From contig NZ_AP028032.1 of the NCBI RefSeq assembly GCF_030296935.1, positions 2,542,001-2,606,000 of the forward strand: a stretch of 64,000 bases of DNA, read 5' to 3'. Positions 51,605-62,745 of this stretch are shown here, piece by piece. The position numbers were made by a program, and so were the translations under genes. This DNA comes from Coprobacter fastidiosus (lineage in GTDB: Bacteria > Bacteroidota > Bacteroidia > Bacteroidales > Coprobacteraceae). Position 1 is the first letter of the stretch, and the number at the start of each line of letters is the position of its first letter. The notes below the pieces were generated by a model. It had not been told where the DNA came from, searched no databases, and saw only the letters and a list, made by a program, of their open reading frames with translations.

Positions 51605-52135
51605 TTATGCTTTAACAAGTTCTATTTGTTTAAAGATGTTTATTAAGAGAGACGTTTCCTTTGTAGAGGACAGTTCTTCTTCTAATGCTTTTGTGTCGGG
51701 CTCGTATATGATCGTGTTGGCACAATCCAGTATATAACATAATAGTTTTGAGGCTTTTTCTTTTGTCATTTTCCCCTTTTTTACTGATTTTATTACATAC
51801 TTGTTTATTTTCGTTACAGCGTGATAAACTGCCGGTTTGGCAAATTCTACGGTCGTATTGGAAAAACCGATGTTTTGGTCATATACACGAGTATAGTTTG
51901 TCTGGAAAGCACTCCATTTAGAAGCACAAGGTTCTCCCAGATAATGGGGAATATTGAATGTGCTTTTATTTTCACTCTCATATATCAGAAAAGTGTATTT
52001 CTTTTTGGAAGTTTCTTTTTTCTCAGAATCTATATTTTCTACATTTTTTTTTGAAATGATCTCATTTGCTGTTTTATCGAGACAAAAGCAAGGAAGGGTT
52101 AGCCCCCAGAGACAAATTATAATTATTGTTTTCAT
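51605..52135 (-). CDS. Exported hypothetical protein in the susCD-phosphoesterase operon
   Basis: I do not recognise this 176-residue protein. It has a short signal sequence (MKTIIIICLWGLTLPCFC) whose LPCFC could be a lipobox-like cleavage site, though not a standard one. Next come a Lys/Ser/Glu-rich linker (~25-45), a possible small domain (YTFLIYESENKSTFNIPHYLGEP...), and a helical C-terminus with basic stretches (INKYVIKSVKKGKMTKEKASKLL). Its place between susD and the phosphoesterase, with gaps of 19 and 42 bases, shows that it is in the operon and probably acts in the envelope. Confidence 0.62.
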   Translation of the reverse strand: MKTIIIICLWGLTLPCFCLDKTANEIISKKNVENIDSEKKETSKKKYTFLIYESENKSTFNIPHYLGEPCASKWSAFQTNYTRVYDQNIGFSNTTVEFAKPAVYHAVTKINKYVIKSVKKGKMTKEKASKLLCYILDCANTIIYEPDTKALEEELSSTKETSLLINIFKQIELVKA

Positions 52136-52154
52136 AATCTATTGGATAAAGTTT

Positions 52155-53579
52155 CTATTGTTGCCAAATAAGTTTTATCGTAAAATTATCACCACCCATA
52201 TTTTCTTTGGCTTTCTGATAATTTTTTAAATTGGTCCGTTGTAAAATTGCCGGATATTTGAGACGGTGCGCTATTTCTTGATTTTCGGGAATTCCGTCAC
52301 CTTTGGGAATATGGGGAAGCCCGGTACGATTGTATTCAAACCACTGTTGATAGTCACAGAAATAGAGGGCAAAGTATTTTTGAGTCATAATTCTTTCTAA
52401 TGTTCCATTATACGCAGTTTCCGGGTTATCGAAATAATCTTCTTGCATTACTCCTCCCCATTGCTCGATAGATGCTTTTACTCCATTTTCATAAGCCATC
52501 CGGGGATCTTCACTGATAATCCCTTTTTGGGCTAATTCAGCTTTGATAAAGGATAATTCTGCATACGACATCAAGATTAGTTTCATAGGGGCGGTCGCTA
52601 ACGTTTTGGGAGGAGCTGAGGCTTTCCCGCTTGGCTGTACAGCAAAACCTGCTGGCCATCCGATATAATCATCTCCTTGTTTTGTCGCGAATACCGGAAG
52701 TCTCGGATCGTTCCAAGTCTTTAACGTATTAATAACAAATTCGGAACATGCCCGATAACTGGCTATATTATTAGGTCTGTCCAAAGGCCCTTCTTGAGGA
52801 TATATTCCGGATATATTGACCCATGCCGCATCATCGTTCGATTCGAAAACAGGGTAGGAATTCGGATCGTTTGTTATTTTTTGTATCTCGGTTTCTGCAT
52901 CGAATTCCGGAGCATTCAGCAGTTTTAATAAAATCCGCAACCGCAATGAATTTCCGAATTTTTTCCATTTCAAGATACCTGTCCCGTCAGTCGTCATATA
53001 GAGTAAATCTCCCGATGTATTGTATCTTAGATTGTCGGATGTGTCGAATAATGAATTGGCTTCTTCCAATTCTTGTAAAATCTGTTTATATATATCCGTT
53101 TGTTTATCGAAAGCGGGATAATAAATCTGTTCATCGCCACGGCAGGCTTCGATATACGGGACATCGCCAAAAGTCGAAACCAGAATATCGAACATATAGC
53201 ATTGCAACACTTTCGATACCGCTTGATAGTTCGGCTCATTTAATGTTACAGCCTCTTTTTCCATGGCTTTAGCATTTGCCAGCCATTGATAGTAGGTGCT
53301 CCACGTATTATCTCCTTCACTGTCGGAGACATACCACCATCCCAGACCGTTCGTTCCCCGATAGTCGATGACATTTCCCATCAATTCATAAGTATAGTCG
53401 TTGAACCGTTTCCACCCGAAAATAGATATATTGTATAGTATCGGGTCTAAGAAAGAGCCCGGATTGGCTTCATTGAGTCGGGTAGGGTCTGCATTCAATT
53501 CGTCAAACGGCGTGCATCCCGATAGCAGACAGCCGACAATAGTCCCTCCTAATAAAATGTTTTTAATGCTTTTTTTCAT
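52155..53579 (-). CDS. SusD-like (SusD_2-type) outer-membrane lipoprotein
   Basis: The 474-residue protein has a lipoprotein signal (MKKSIKNILLGGTIVGCLLSGC, lipobox LSGC) and a mature start CTPFDELNADPTRL typical of SusD_2-type proteins. It has the conserved YMFDILVSTFGDVPYIEA (~125-145) and the C-terminal ALYFCDYQQWFEYNRTGLPHIPKG (~415-440). It pairs with the SusC encoded 19 bases upstream in the transcript. Its length is shorter than the classical SusD (about 520-620) but normal for this subgroup. Confidence 0.9.
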   Translation of the reverse strand: MKKSIKNILLGGTIVGCLLSGCTPFDELNADPTRLNEANPGSFLDPILYNISIFGWKRFNDYTYELMGNVIDYRGTNGLGWWYVSDSEGDNTWSTYYQWLANAKAMEKEAVTLNEPNYQAVSKVLQCYMFDILVSTFGDVPYIEACRGDEQIYYPAFDKQTDIYKQILQELEEANSLFDTSDNLRYNTSGDLLYMTTDGTGILKWKKFGNSLRLRILLKLLNAPEFDAETEIQKITNDPNSYPVFESNDDAAWVNISGIYPQEGPLDRPNNIASYRACSEFVINTLKTWNDPRLPVFATKQGDDYIGWPAGFAVQPSGKASAPPKTLATAPMKLILMSYAELSFIKAELAQKGIISEDPRMAYENGVKASIEQWGGVMQEDYFDNPETAYNGTLERIMTQKYFALYFCDYQQWFEYNRTGLPHIPKGDGIPENQEIAHRLKYPAILQRTNLKNYQKAKENMGGDNFTIKLIWQQ

Positions 53580-53598
53580 ATAGATATTTTTTGATCAA

Positions 53599-56500
53599 TT
53601 AAAAACTCACATTTAAATTCACGCCGAAAGAACGAGTCGAAGGTAATGAGCCGGCTTCGATTCCGACAACGATATTACCTCCATCCAATGCCGCCGTTTC
53701 AGGATCAAAAACCGGATAATCCGTAAAGCAGAAGAGGTTTCTTCCGTATAAAGCAATAGAAGCTTGGCTTAAAGGAGTTTTGCGGAGTAATTTTTTATCG
53801 AATTCGTATTCTATACGTATTTCCCGTATTTTTAAGAACGACGCATCGAATAAACTTGCTTCTACGTTTTGATCATAATATTCTTTGTAGTAAACTTGAG
53901 CTGTGACGAGTTTTGTGTTCGGGTTATAAGAGCCATCTGCGTTTTCTACGACTCCCGGGGCAACAACATATAATCCTCCTATCGGGGATAATCCTGCATC
54001 AGCTATGCGGGGATCGTCTCCTGCAATATAAAGGGGAGTTCCCGGTAACCGGCCGTTTAGTGTAGCCTTAATTTTTCCTTGAATACCCAATCTCATATTG
54101 GTTGCGGAGAATATTTTTCCGCCGTATTGTCCGTCAATGAGTATGCCTAATGTGAAGTTTTTATATTTAAACTCATTGTACCACCCGGCTTTCCATGCAG
54201 GATAAGCACTCCCGGCATATTCTATTTCATCGGTCAATACCGGTAATCCCGATTCGTCTATGATCATTTGTCCGTCTTCTGTCCGTTTAAATTTGTATCC
54301 CCAAATATCTCCGACCGTGCCGCCGACTCTACCTATGATAGAAGCAGGACCGATTTTACTGATCAACTGGTTTTCATCGGCAGTTTCCGATAGAGACAGT
54401 ATCTTATTTTTGTTTTTTGACCAGTTGAATCGGGTTGTCCATCTGAAATCATTTGTTATTACCGGCATGGCGTTTAATTCTATTTCATACCCCATATTCT
54501 GCACTTCCCCTGAATTGATGGTTGCTTTGGAATATCCGGTTGTGGGATCCATCGGAGCATCCAGAATTTGATTTTTTGTTCTATTGAGATAATATGAGAA
54601 ATCTATACCTAAACGGTTATTGAAAGTCCTGAAATCCATTCCTACTTCGTAGTTGGTTGAAATTTCAGGTTTGAAGTCAGCGTTAAATAGTGTCGATGGC
54701 AATTTTACAGAACCTGCGAAATTGGTCGTTTCGTAATATTGCGAAGTTTTATATGGGTCGGTATCGTTCCCGACTTGGGCCCATGATGCCCGTAGTTTGA
54801 GCAGATTGATTTTATCCGGCATCATTATCCATTCATTCAACAGTGTGCTTACCGAGACAGAAGGATAAAAGAACGAATTATTTTTTTTCGGTAAAGTAGA
54901 AGACCAGTCATTGCGTCCAGTTATATCCAAAAATAATTTATTTTTATATGCTAAGTTTGCAGTAAAGTAAATGCTGTTCACACGTTTGTTAAGAATTTTC
55001 TGATCCCATTCGATAGAAGATATCGCATTTGCCAGTTTATAAACTCCGGGAGTAATCAATCCATTGGCTGCATTAGACAGCATATTTACTTTATACACCA
55101 TCATATTTCCACCCGCAGCAGCATTTAATGTGAGTCCGTTGGAAAAGCTGTTGTGGTATGTCAGTAAAACATCGCTGTTCAACTCGTAGTTGAAAATATT
55201 TTGTGTTTTGAAATAACCTTTGGCAAATCCGACGGTACTTACCGGACGGTGTTGTTCCCGTATATCGTTTTCCATTTGAAAAGCCGAGCGAATCATAAAA
55301 TCAAAATGATTGTTGAGTTTTAAATTGGCTGAAAGCATTGATATGTTGGAGTGTTTTTCTGTCGGGTTTACACATTCGTACAATGTTAGGAAAGGGTTAC
55401 CTATATTTTTACTGAACGGTTGTGATTGGGTGACGTTCTCTTCTCCTTTTATCCACATGGTACGGTACCAGTCTAAATCGATACTCGGATTTTGGAATAT
55501 CAGGAAATAGGCAATAGAATTGCTGCTATATCCTACCGAAGGAAGATTGTCGCTTTTACGCCAAGTATAAGTGGTGCGATAGTTAAGACTTAATAATCTG
55601 GAAACCTGTTGCTGTCCGGATAATGTAGCTGTGACCCGTTGAAAACCGGTATTCGGCAATATCCAGTTATTTTTCATATGTGTCAGGGATGCCCTTACCG
55701 ATCCCCGATCGTTGTTCCCTGATATGGAAAGCGAATTGGTCGTTGTATAGCCTAACCGGAACAAGTCTTTGCGGTTGTTTTTATAGGCTCTCCATGGTGT
55801 AGGCTCATCGGCCCGGTCTTGTTTGTCTTTATCATATTGATAGAATAACTGTCCTTCGAACCGAGGTCCGAAAGCACTGCTTGTTCCTCCGTTTCCGGTG
55901 TATGTGCCATCGGGAGCATCACCGTAGGAATAATAGTGTTGTCCGGCATATATACTGCCTTCCGGTCCTATATTGGTAGCTTGCCCTTGTCCGAATTCAT
56001 ATTGATAATCCGGCCACATCAAGACATTCTCGATGCTTGTATTCGAAGAGAATGAAACTCCCAACTTTTTGTCTTGTTCGCTACCGTTTTTAGTTGTGAT
56101 CATAATGACACCGTTTGCAGCTCGAGAGCCGTATAACGCAGTCGCGCTGGCACCTTTCAGCACTTGTATACTGGCTATGTCTTCAGGATTCAGATCTGAA
56201 AAACCGTTTCCGAAGTCGATTGACGCTTCCGATGTGGCAGCAAGGGCGTTTCCTGAATTGAGCATAGGAGCACTCATCGGGACTCCGTCTACAACAATCA
56301 GGGCATTGTTTCCGCCTTGATTCAGAGAAACGTCTCCACGTAAAGAAATTCTTGTGGAGCCTAATGGACCGGACGGGGCATTAATGCTCAGTCCGGCAAC
56401 TTTCCCTACTAACCCTTGTGACCAGTTGGTTGAGATGGCTTTGGTAATATCATCTCCTTCCAGTTTTGTGGTTGAATACCCTAATCCACGTTCGTTTCTT

Positions 56501-56841
56501 TTAATGCCTAAAGCTGTTACAACGACATCGTTCAAAGAGACATTCTTCTCTTTCAATCGGATCGTCCCATTCTGTTTCATTTTTTCGTATGGAATGTTTT
56601 TTGTTTCATAACCTAAAAAATTGAATACAATTATGTCAGTATTCTTAGGTGTTCCTTTGCATGTTAGAGAAAAATTCCCGTCAATATCCGTTATCGTTCC
56701 CTGATTTGTTCCTTTTACCGAAACGTTGACTCCTGTAAGCGGTAAATCGTTTTTATCGATAACTTTTCCTTTAATGACTGTCTGTGCATGGACTGTCAGT
56801 GCCATTAAATTCAATAAAAGAATGAAAGCTTTTTTTGTCAT
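53599..56841 (-). CDS. SusC/RagA-type TonB-dependent transporter of the minus-strand locus
   Basis: The 1080-residue protein has a signal peptide (~1-19), a carboxypeptidase-like N-terminal domain ([21 protein letters not shown], ~24-100), a TonB-box-like [21 protein letters not shown] (~103-125), a plug with [17 protein letters not shown] (~235-252), and a barrel ending GVNLNVSF. It has no STN domain, so it probably does not talk to the nearby anti-sigma factor. It is first in the operon with susD, the unknown gene and the phosphoesterase. It is transcribed divergently from the STN-bearing SusC at 57221. Confidence 0.93.
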   Translation of the reverse strand: MTKKAFILLLNLMALTVHAQTVIKGKVIDKNDLPLTGVNVSVKGTNQGTITDIDGNFSLTCKGTPKNTDIIVFNFLGYETKNIPYEKMKQNGTIRLKEKNVSLNDVVVTALGIKRNERGLGYSTTKLEGDDITKAISTNWSQGLVGKVAGLSINAPSGPLGSTRISLRGDVSLNQGGNNALIVVDGVPMSAPMLNSGNALAATSEASIDFGNGFSDLNPEDIASIQVLKGASATALYGSRAANGVIMITTKNGSEQDKKLGVSFSSNTSIENVLMWPDYQYEFGQGQATNIGPEGSIYAGQHYYSYGDAPDGTYTGNGGTSSAFGPRFEGQLFYQYDKDKQDRADEPTPWRAYKNNRKDLFRLGYTTTNSLSISGNNDRGSVRASLTHMKNNWILPNTGFQRVTATLSGQQQVSRLLSLNYRTTYTWRKSDNLPSVGYSSNSIAYFLIFQNPSIDLDWYRTMWIKGEENVTQSQPFSKNIGNPFLTLYECVNPTEKHSNISMLSANLKLNNHFDFMIRSAFQMENDIREQHRPVSTVGFAKGYFKTQNIFNYELNSDVLLTYHNSFSNGLTLNAAAGGNMMVYKVNMLSNAANGLITPGVYKLANAISSIEWDQKILNKRVNSIYFTANLAYKNKLFLDITGRNDWSSTLPKKNNSFFYPSVSVSTLLNEWIMMPDKINLLKLRASWAQVGNDTDPYKTSQYYETTNFAGSVKLPSTLFNADFKPEISTNYEVGMDFRTFNNRLGIDFSYYLNRTKNQILDAPMDPTTGYSKATINSGEVQNMGYEIELNAMPVITNDFRWTTRFNWSKNKNKILSLSETADENQLISKIGPASIIGRVGGTVGDIWGYKFKRTEDGQMIIDESGLPVLTDEIEYAGSAYPAWKAGWYNEFKYKNFTLGILIDGQYGGKIFSATNMRLGIQGKIKATLNGRLPGTPLYIAGDDPRIADAGLSPIGGLYVVAPGVVENADGSYNPNTKLVTAQVYYKEYYDQNVEASLFDASFLKIREIRIEYEFDKKLLRKTPLSQASIALYGRNLFCFTDYPVFDPETAALDGGNIVVGIEAGSLPSTRSFGVNLNVSF

Positions 56842-57220
56842 AATGGTGTATTTTTTTGATACGTCAAAAGTATCTGACGGATATTTTTATAGTATGACTT
56901 TTCTGTGAAAAAAATATTGCTTTTAGATTACAAAAGAAAGTTTTGGAAAGTGTAATATCTTATATGATAGATATATAAGGGAAATATCGGACCGGATTTT
57001 TGGAAGGACTATTGAAGGATCAAAAGGTATTTATGGGAGAACGGTAAAAAAATCGCATTCTCTTATAGGGGTTATTACAGATTCCTGTGTCATACAATTG
57101 AATGTACCGGAAAAACATTCTGATATTTTACGGTACTTATAAACTTGAAATAATTATTTGCCGGGACCGGCCATTCCGGCAATAAATAAAAGAAGATAAC
57201 AGATTATAAATCTAATCAGC
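56842..57220. promoter_or_regulatory. Divergent promoter region between two susC genes
   Basis: This 379-base region contains no gene. A minus-strand -7 box (reading TACTTTTG, 56865-56872) is 24 bases before the minus-strand susC. On the right, TTGCCGG (57158-57164) and CCGGCAA (57176-57182) form a stem that would lie ~40 bases before the STN-susC start. No obvious TAnnTTTG is present for the plus-strand gene, which fits promoter recognition by an ECF sigma factor rather than the main sigma factor. Confidence 0.5.
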
Positions 57221-60200
57221 ATGAAGTACAGAGAAATAGAAAAATCAATTAGTAAGTTGTGGCGACTTGCATTCTTTATTTTCATTTTATCATTTGGTGT
57301 TCATTCGCAGATTTATGCTGCCGAACAAGACGGAAAGATTACACTTTCGTTTTCGGATATTCCTCTTCGGGAAGCTCTTTCACGTATAGAAAAGGTAAGT
57401 GATTATACATTTTTTTATGATGAAAAGAATGTAAATGTAAATCAAAAGGTTAGTCTGGATGTAAAGGATGTAAATATGCAAAGTCTCATGACAGCCCTTT
57501 TGAAGGATACGAATCTGGATTTTGAAATATCGAATCGTCAGATAGTCCTTCTTTCTAAAAGAAGCTCAGGATCGAAGACGGCAAAACGTCATATATCCGG
57601 AGTCGTAAAGGATGAGAAAGGGGAAACTGTTATCGGTGCCAGCGTGGTAGTAGAAGGTACTACCACCGGTACTGCAACAGATATAGACGGAAAATATGCT
57701 TTAGACGTTCCTGTAGGTGCAAAACTGAAAATTACGTATGTGGGCTATCGTCCGTTTAGTGTTGAAATTAAAGATCAGACTACCGTCGATGTAACTTTAG
57801 AAGAAGATAATAAAGTCCTTTCAGAGGTTGTGGTAACGGCTCTGGGTATCAAAAGAGAGAAAAAGATGTTGGGTTATTCGGTACAGGACATCAAGGCCGA
57901 TGAATTGAACACGACTGGAGATGCTTCTGTTACAAGTGCCTTGCAGGGAAAAGTTGCAGGATTGCAAATGAATACTTCAAGTACCGGTCTTGGCGGTTCT
58001 ACAAAGATTACTATAAGAGGAAACTCTTCTTTGACAGATAATAACCAGCCTTTATGGATTGTCGATGGTGTTCCTTTTACTGATAACAATACTTCTGGTG
58101 CTTCTTTTTACGGGGGAATCGACCGAGGAGGAACATCTATCGATATTAATCCCGATGATATAGAGTCTATTTCGGTTTTGAAAGGACCGAATGCTGCGGC
58201 TCTTTATGGTTCTCGTGCCGGTAATGGGGTGATTCTCGTAACGACGAAAAAAGGAACAAAGAAAGATGGATTCGGAGTTAGCTATAATGGTACATTTACT
58301 TGGAGTGTAGTGGGCGAAACCCTCGATATGCAGGATAAGTACGGACAAGGAGAGGGCGGTGTATATAAAGACTCTCCATTTAGTTATGGTGCACCGTTGA
58401 ACGGACAAATGGTGACGGCATGGAACGGTCAAGAGATGCCCTATACTCGTTACGGGAATCCTTTGAGAGATTATTTTAATACAGGTTTTGCTCAAAATCA
58501 TAGTGTTTCGGTAGGGAATGTAACAGAAAAATCCAATTTTCGGGCTTCGTTCGGATATAATGGCAATGACGGATTGTTTAAGGGTGAGACTTTGGATAAG
58601 ATTACGGTGGATATGAAAGCCGGAACTGAATTGAACAAGTATCTTTCTATGGAAGGAAAAGTTTCGGTTTCCCGTACGAAAGCAGAAAACAGACCTTATT
58701 ACGGTTTAGGTGGAGAAGTCGCTCAGTTGCTTTCTATCCCGAACAATATTCGTCTTTCTGATCTTCAGCAATATACGACAGCCGAGAAAATGCATGTAAA
58801 TTGGTACGGACCTACACTCGAATACCTTAATCCGTATTATGTGCGTCATCAATTGCAAAATTCGGATGAACGTTGGCGTGCTTTCGGGTATTATAACGCC
58901 CGGATCAATTTTACGGATTGGTTGCATTTTTCGGCAAAATATGCTTTTGATTACTACCGTACCCGTTTATATGATTCTGATTTGGGGAATGGGGTAGGTA
59001 TAACTTCTGTAACGCAACAGACGAATGACGGCATGTCACGAGGAGAGGAAAACTTCTTTGAACAGAATGCGGAATTTATGTTGAATGGAGATAACCGCAT
59101 CGGATCGGATTTCAGAATCGGATATACGCTCGGTGCCAACTTCATGTACCAGAATTATGAGAGTCTTTCTGTCGGGGTACGTAATATGTTATCGAAAGAT
59201 CAATGGATATTCAATACGGGAGCGTTATTGAATACGGCAGATAATAGCGGTTATGAAAGAGCTACCAATTCGGTATTCGGATCTTTGCAGTTGGCTTTTA
59301 GGGAGTATCTTTCGTTAGACTTGACAGCTCGTAACGACTGGTCTTCTACATTGCCGGTTCGTAATAACTCATTTTTTTATCCTTCTGCCAACTTAAGTTT
59401 TGTCGTTTCTGATTTTGTCAATTCATTGGATGGTCACCAAATGCCTGCATGGTTCAATTTTGCCAAGGTTCGTGTCTCTGCAGCACAAGTAGGAAAAGAT
59501 ACAGATCCTTATCAATTGGTGAATACGGTGAAATATAAATATGAGAACGGTGTTCGTGTACTCGATCAAAGCGGGGGAAAGATCAAGGCGAACGATAACT
59601 TGAAACCTGAGATATCTTCTTCTTATGAAGGCGGTTTAGAGATGAAATTCCTTCAGAACAGATTGGGATTTGATTTTACCTACTATTATAGCCGGACTAA
59701 AAACCAGATCATGAGTATTCCTGCAGCTTCTCCGTGGACGGCACAATGGATCAATGCCGGTTTGATTACGAATAAAGGATTCGAATTGATGGTTTATGCT
59801 ACTCCTGTGCAGACAAAAGATTTTACGTTCGATATAAATGTAAACTTGTCGAAGAACTTATCTACGGTAGAAGAATTGTATGAGGGCAAAGATTATGTTT
59901 TCTTTGACGGAGACGATAATTTCCCTGTATGGGTTGGAGCAGTTGCCGGAGGCAAATTGGGAGATATATATGCCCGTCATCTTCTTAAAAGAAATGACAA
60001 AGGTGAATTGATATTGAAAGACGGCCTTCCTCAAGATAATAATGAAGCGGATTTAAATTATATTTTGTCTCATCCGATAGGAAATATACAACCGGATCTG
60101 TTGATGTCGGTAACTCCGACCTTTTCTTACAAAGGGTTTACGCTGTCAGCAATGTTCGATATGAAATTCGGAGGAGATATTGTCTCTATTTCTGAGGGTA

Positions 60201-60631
60201 TGGCGACAAATGCCGGTACTGCAGAACGCACGGAAAACCGGGGATCGGAAGATAACGGCTGGAAAATTTTATTGCCCGGTGTAAAAGAAGACGGGACTCC
60301 TAACGACGTTTGGTGCAATGCTCAGTCTTACTATCAGAAAATCGGTCTTAATAAAACGAACGGAAATGCTGAAGAATTTGTATATGACGCTTCGTATATT
60401 AAACTTAAAGAACTTTCTCTCGGATATAATTTTTCGAGAAAACTGTTGAAGAAGACTCCCTTTACGTCATTACGTTTATCTTTTGTAGGTCGTAATCTCG
60501 GTTTTTTGATGAAACATGCTCCGGGAAATCCCGACGGGGGATATAATACCAGCATGTTTTCTCAAGCAATTGACTTTACGTCAGTACCTTATACTCGTAC
60601 ATTCGGATTTTCTGTCAATATCGGATTTTAA
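57221..60631 (+). CDS. SusC-type TonB-dependent transducer with N-terminal STN domain
   Basis: The 1136-residue protein has a signal peptide (~1-33), then an STN (secretin/TonB short) domain at ~37-112 (ITLSFSDIPLREALSRIEK ... FEISNRQIVLLSKR), a carboxypeptidase-like domain (~122-205), the [21 protein letters not shown] segment (~206), a plug (LYGSRAGNGVILVTTK, ~327-342), and a barrel ending FGFSVNIGF. STN domains in SusC proteins pass a substrate-bound signal to a FecR anti-sigma factor. The only such pair in the window is at 46124-47794, so this is the likely partner. It is followed by susD and GH85, consistent with N-glycan uptake. Confidence 0.93.
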   Translation: MKYREIEKSISKLWRLAFFIFILSFGVHSQIYAAEQDGKITLSFSDIPLREALSRIEKVSDYTFFYDEKNVNVNQKVSLDVKDVNMQSLMTALLKDTNLDFEISNRQIVLLSKRSSGSKTAKRHISGVVKDEKGETVIGASVVVEGTTTGTATDIDGKYALDVPVGAKLKITYVGYRPFSVEIKDQTTVDVTLEEDNKVLSEVVVTALGIKREKKMLGYSVQDIKADELNTTGDASVTSALQGKVAGLQMNTSSTGLGGSTKITIRGNSSLTDNNQPLWIVDGVPFTDNNTSGASFYGGIDRGGTSIDINPDDIESISVLKGPNAAALYGSRAGNGVILVTTKKGTKKDGFGVSYNGTFTWSVVGETLDMQDKYGQGEGGVYKDSPFSYGAPLNGQMVTAWNGQEMPYTRYGNPLRDYFNTGFAQNHSVSVGNVTEKSNFRASFGYNGNDGLFKGETLDKITVDMKAGTELNKYLSMEGKVSVSRTKAENRPYYGLGGEVAQLLSIPNNIRLSDLQQYTTAEKMHVNWYGPTLEYLNPYYVRHQLQNSDERWRAFGYYNARINFTDWLHFSAKYAFDYYRTRLYDSDLGNGVGITSVTQQTNDGMSRGEENFFEQNAEFMLNGDNRIGSDFRIGYTLGANFMYQNYESLSVGVRNMLSKDQWIFNTGALLNTADNSGYERATNSVFGSLQLAFREYLSLDLTARNDWSSTLPVRNNSFFYPSANLSFVVSDFVNSLDGHQMPAWFNFAKVRVSAAQVGKDTDPYQLVNTVKYKYENGVRVLDQSGGKIKANDNLKPEISSSYEGGLEMKFLQNRLGFDFTYYYSRTKNQIMSIPAASPWTAQWINAGLITNKGFELMVYATPVQTKDFTFDINVNLSKNLSTVEELYEGKDYVFFDGDDNFPVWVGAVAGGKLGDIYARHLLKRNDKGELILKDGLPQDNNEADLNYILSHPIGNIQPDLLMSVTPTFSYKGFTLSAMFDMKFGGDIVSISEGMATNAGTAERTENRGSEDNGWKILLPGVKEDGTPNDVWCNAQSYYQKIGLNKTNGNAEEFVYDASYIKLKELSLGYNFSRKLLKKTPFTSLRLSFVGRNLGFLMKHAPGNPDGGYNTSMFSQAIDFTSVPYTRTFGFSVNIGF

Positions 60632-60651
60632 TTTATAACAGCCAATATATC

Positions 60652-62532
60652 ATGAAATATAAATCAGTTTTAACCAGAATAATGATTGCCCCTTTATTTT
60701 TGGGGTTGGTAACATCTTGTTATGATTTAGGAGAACTCAATGAAAATCCTTATGAGATTAAAGATGCTACCGTAGGAGGAAATGACACAGATACCGGTGA
60801 TGACGGAACGAAGTATTCCGATATCAATATCGACTTTAAAGTGTCAAAAGAGGATTCGCTCGCATTACAGTCGGAATTGGCTTCTGCAGCTTCGACTTTC
60901 CGGAATTTCATTTACGAGGGATATTATAATGATTATCAGATTACGACCAATCTTAGTCATGATATTTATGCCGGTTATGTTGCTAATAACCAGAAAAATC
61001 ATGCAGGAAATTCTCCTGACTATAATTATACTGACGGTTGGTCGGGTAAAAGATGGGAACATTTTTATAATGACCGTAGTAATGAGTATCGTCGTTTATT
61101 ACGAGCTTTTAAGTTTAATGATGAGCCCGAAAGATACAAGAATGCGTTTTATATGACCCGTATCTATTATGCTTTTCTGGCATTGGCACAAACCGATACT
61201 TACGGAGATATGCCGTTTGACGTGTATGTGCGCGCCAGAGTTCCCGAAACCGATAATATTCCGTATAACACGCAAGAACAGGTTTATGATATGATGTTCC
61301 GTATGCTGGAGCAAGCTGTGGATAGTATAGATGTGAATGATGCGAATCAGTATTCTTTCGGGACAGAGGATATATGTTATTTCGGAGATGCGAAGAAATG
61401 GGTGAGATTTGCCAATACTCTCCGTTTGCGCATGGCGTTGCGTATCTCTAATGTCGATCCCGACCGGGCTCGGACCGAGGGCATGGCCGCATTGAATGCA
61501 GCGCAAAAAGCGGGGGATAGTGAGTTGGGACTTATGATGAGTAACGAGGATAATATGTGTACTGTTCCCAAGTTTGCACCGAAAGATATGGGTGGCATGG
61601 ATGAAGGAGGAAGTGAGAATCCGTTGGCGATGTGCAGCGTAGCCTATAACGGAGAGAGTGTTCTTTCATGGGATTTAGAGCAGTTCTATAAAAATTTGAG
61701 TGTCGGTGGCGGTGAATATCAAATCCGTACCGGACGTAATAATTATATAACGAAGATTATAGATCCCCGCTGTTTAGTTTGTTGGTATCGTCCGAGTACT
61801 ATGAATGCTTTGGAAAACGGAGTTGAAGATGATAAAAATGATTTTACCGGATGTAAACGAGGATATCAGGATGTAAACCAAGCTTCGGGAGATTATAGTT
61901 TGACTCGTACGAAGATGAATAGGCAGGAATCTAAAATCTTAGATCCTAAATATTGGTTCAATTATGCTCGCCCTACCGTGTGGTTGGGATATGCAGAATC
62001 TTTGTTCCTGAAAGCTGAGGCTGTGCTGAGAGGATGGACGGGAGCAGAAATTAATAATAGTGTCGAAGGTTATTTTAAAGCCGGAATACAGGCTTCTATG
62101 GATTATTACCAGATTTCACAAGCAGAGGCGACTTCTTATATAAACGGTTTGAAAATATATCAAGAGGGAGAGACAAATCCGTTTTCCGGATCAGATAAGG
62201 AAGCTATTCTTGAGCAGATTATTACACAGAAGTGGATGGCTGTTTTCCCGAATGGGAATGAAGGTTGGGCAGATTTCCGCCGTACGGATTATCCTCGTTT
62301 GGCAAATCAACTTACCAATAATTCGGGGGGAAGTGTTCCTAACGGGAAACATATCAAACGTCTTTTATATCCGTTAAGTGAAGTGAATAATAAGACGGAA
62401 CAGAGACCTACTCAGATAGATACAGAAGGTTCACGCTTATGGTGGGATGTCGCCGATACGAATAATGATGCGGGAGAGCGCAACAAACCGAATAACTTTC
62501 GGTCGGCTACCTTATCGAAATTGAAATTCTGA
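60652..62532 (+). CDS. SusD-like (SusD_2-type) outer-membrane lipoprotein
   Basis: The 626-residue protein has a lipoprotein signal (~1-23, lipobox VTSC), a start CYDLGELNENPYEIKD as in SusD_2 members, an acidic Asp/Thr-rich insert (~40-55), and the conserved YAFLALAQTDTYGDMPF (~170-188) and WMAVFPNGNEGWADFRRTDYP (~515-540). It partners the STN SusC encoded 20 bases upstream, and probably binds the oligomannose glycan released by GH85. Confidence 0.9.
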   Translation: MKYKSVLTRIMIAPLFLGLVTSCYDLGELNENPYEIKDATVGGNDTDTGDDGTKYSDINIDFKVSKEDSLALQSELASAASTFRNFIYEGYYNDYQITTNLSHDIYAGYVANNQKNHAGNSPDYNYTDGWSGKRWEHFYNDRSNEYRRLLRAFKFNDEPERYKNAFYMTRIYYAFLALAQTDTYGDMPFDVYVRARVPETDNIPYNTQEQVYDMMFRMLEQAVDSIDVNDANQYSFGTEDICYFGDAKKWVRFANTLRLRMALRISNVDPDRARTEGMAALNAAQKAGDSELGLMMSNEDNMCTVPKFAPKDMGGMDEGGSENPLAMCSVAYNGESVLSWDLEQFYKNLSVGGGEYQIRTGRNNYITKIIDPRCLVCWYRPSTMNALENGVEDDKNDFTGCKRGYQDVNQASGDYSLTRTKMNRQESKILDPKYWFNYARPTVWLGYAESLFLKAEAVLRGWTGAEINNSVEGYFKAGIQASMDYYQISQAEATSYINGLKIYQEGETNPFSGSDKEAILEQIITQKWMAVFPNGNEGWADFRRTDYPRLANQLTNNSGGSVPNGKHIKRLLYPLSEVNNKTEQRPTQIDTEGSRLWWDVADTNNDAGERNKPNNFRSATLSKLKF

Positions 62533-62561
62533 TATATCTTGTAATACAGGTGAAAACCATT

Positions 62562-62583
62562 ATTTCTTGTAAAGAAATTTTTT
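62562..62583 (+). terminator. Terminator-like hairpin after the second plus-strand susCD pair
   Basis: ATTTCTT pairs with AAGAAAT across a short loop and is followed by five T. A wider stem AAAACCAT (62553-62560) with ATGGTTTT (62603-62610) encloses it. It may attenuate rather than block read-through into GH85. Confidence 0.55.
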
Positions 62584-62745
62584 AGATTGGCTTTTAGAAA
62601 CGATGGTTTTTGCCTTTGAAAAAATATAATGGCAAAAAACGTAGGGTACGATAATTTTGTAGTGTCATATTAATAGAAGCGTATTTCTACATCTATAGAT
62701 TTTAGAAAAACACAATAACCTTAATCTTGTAAAACAACTATAATT

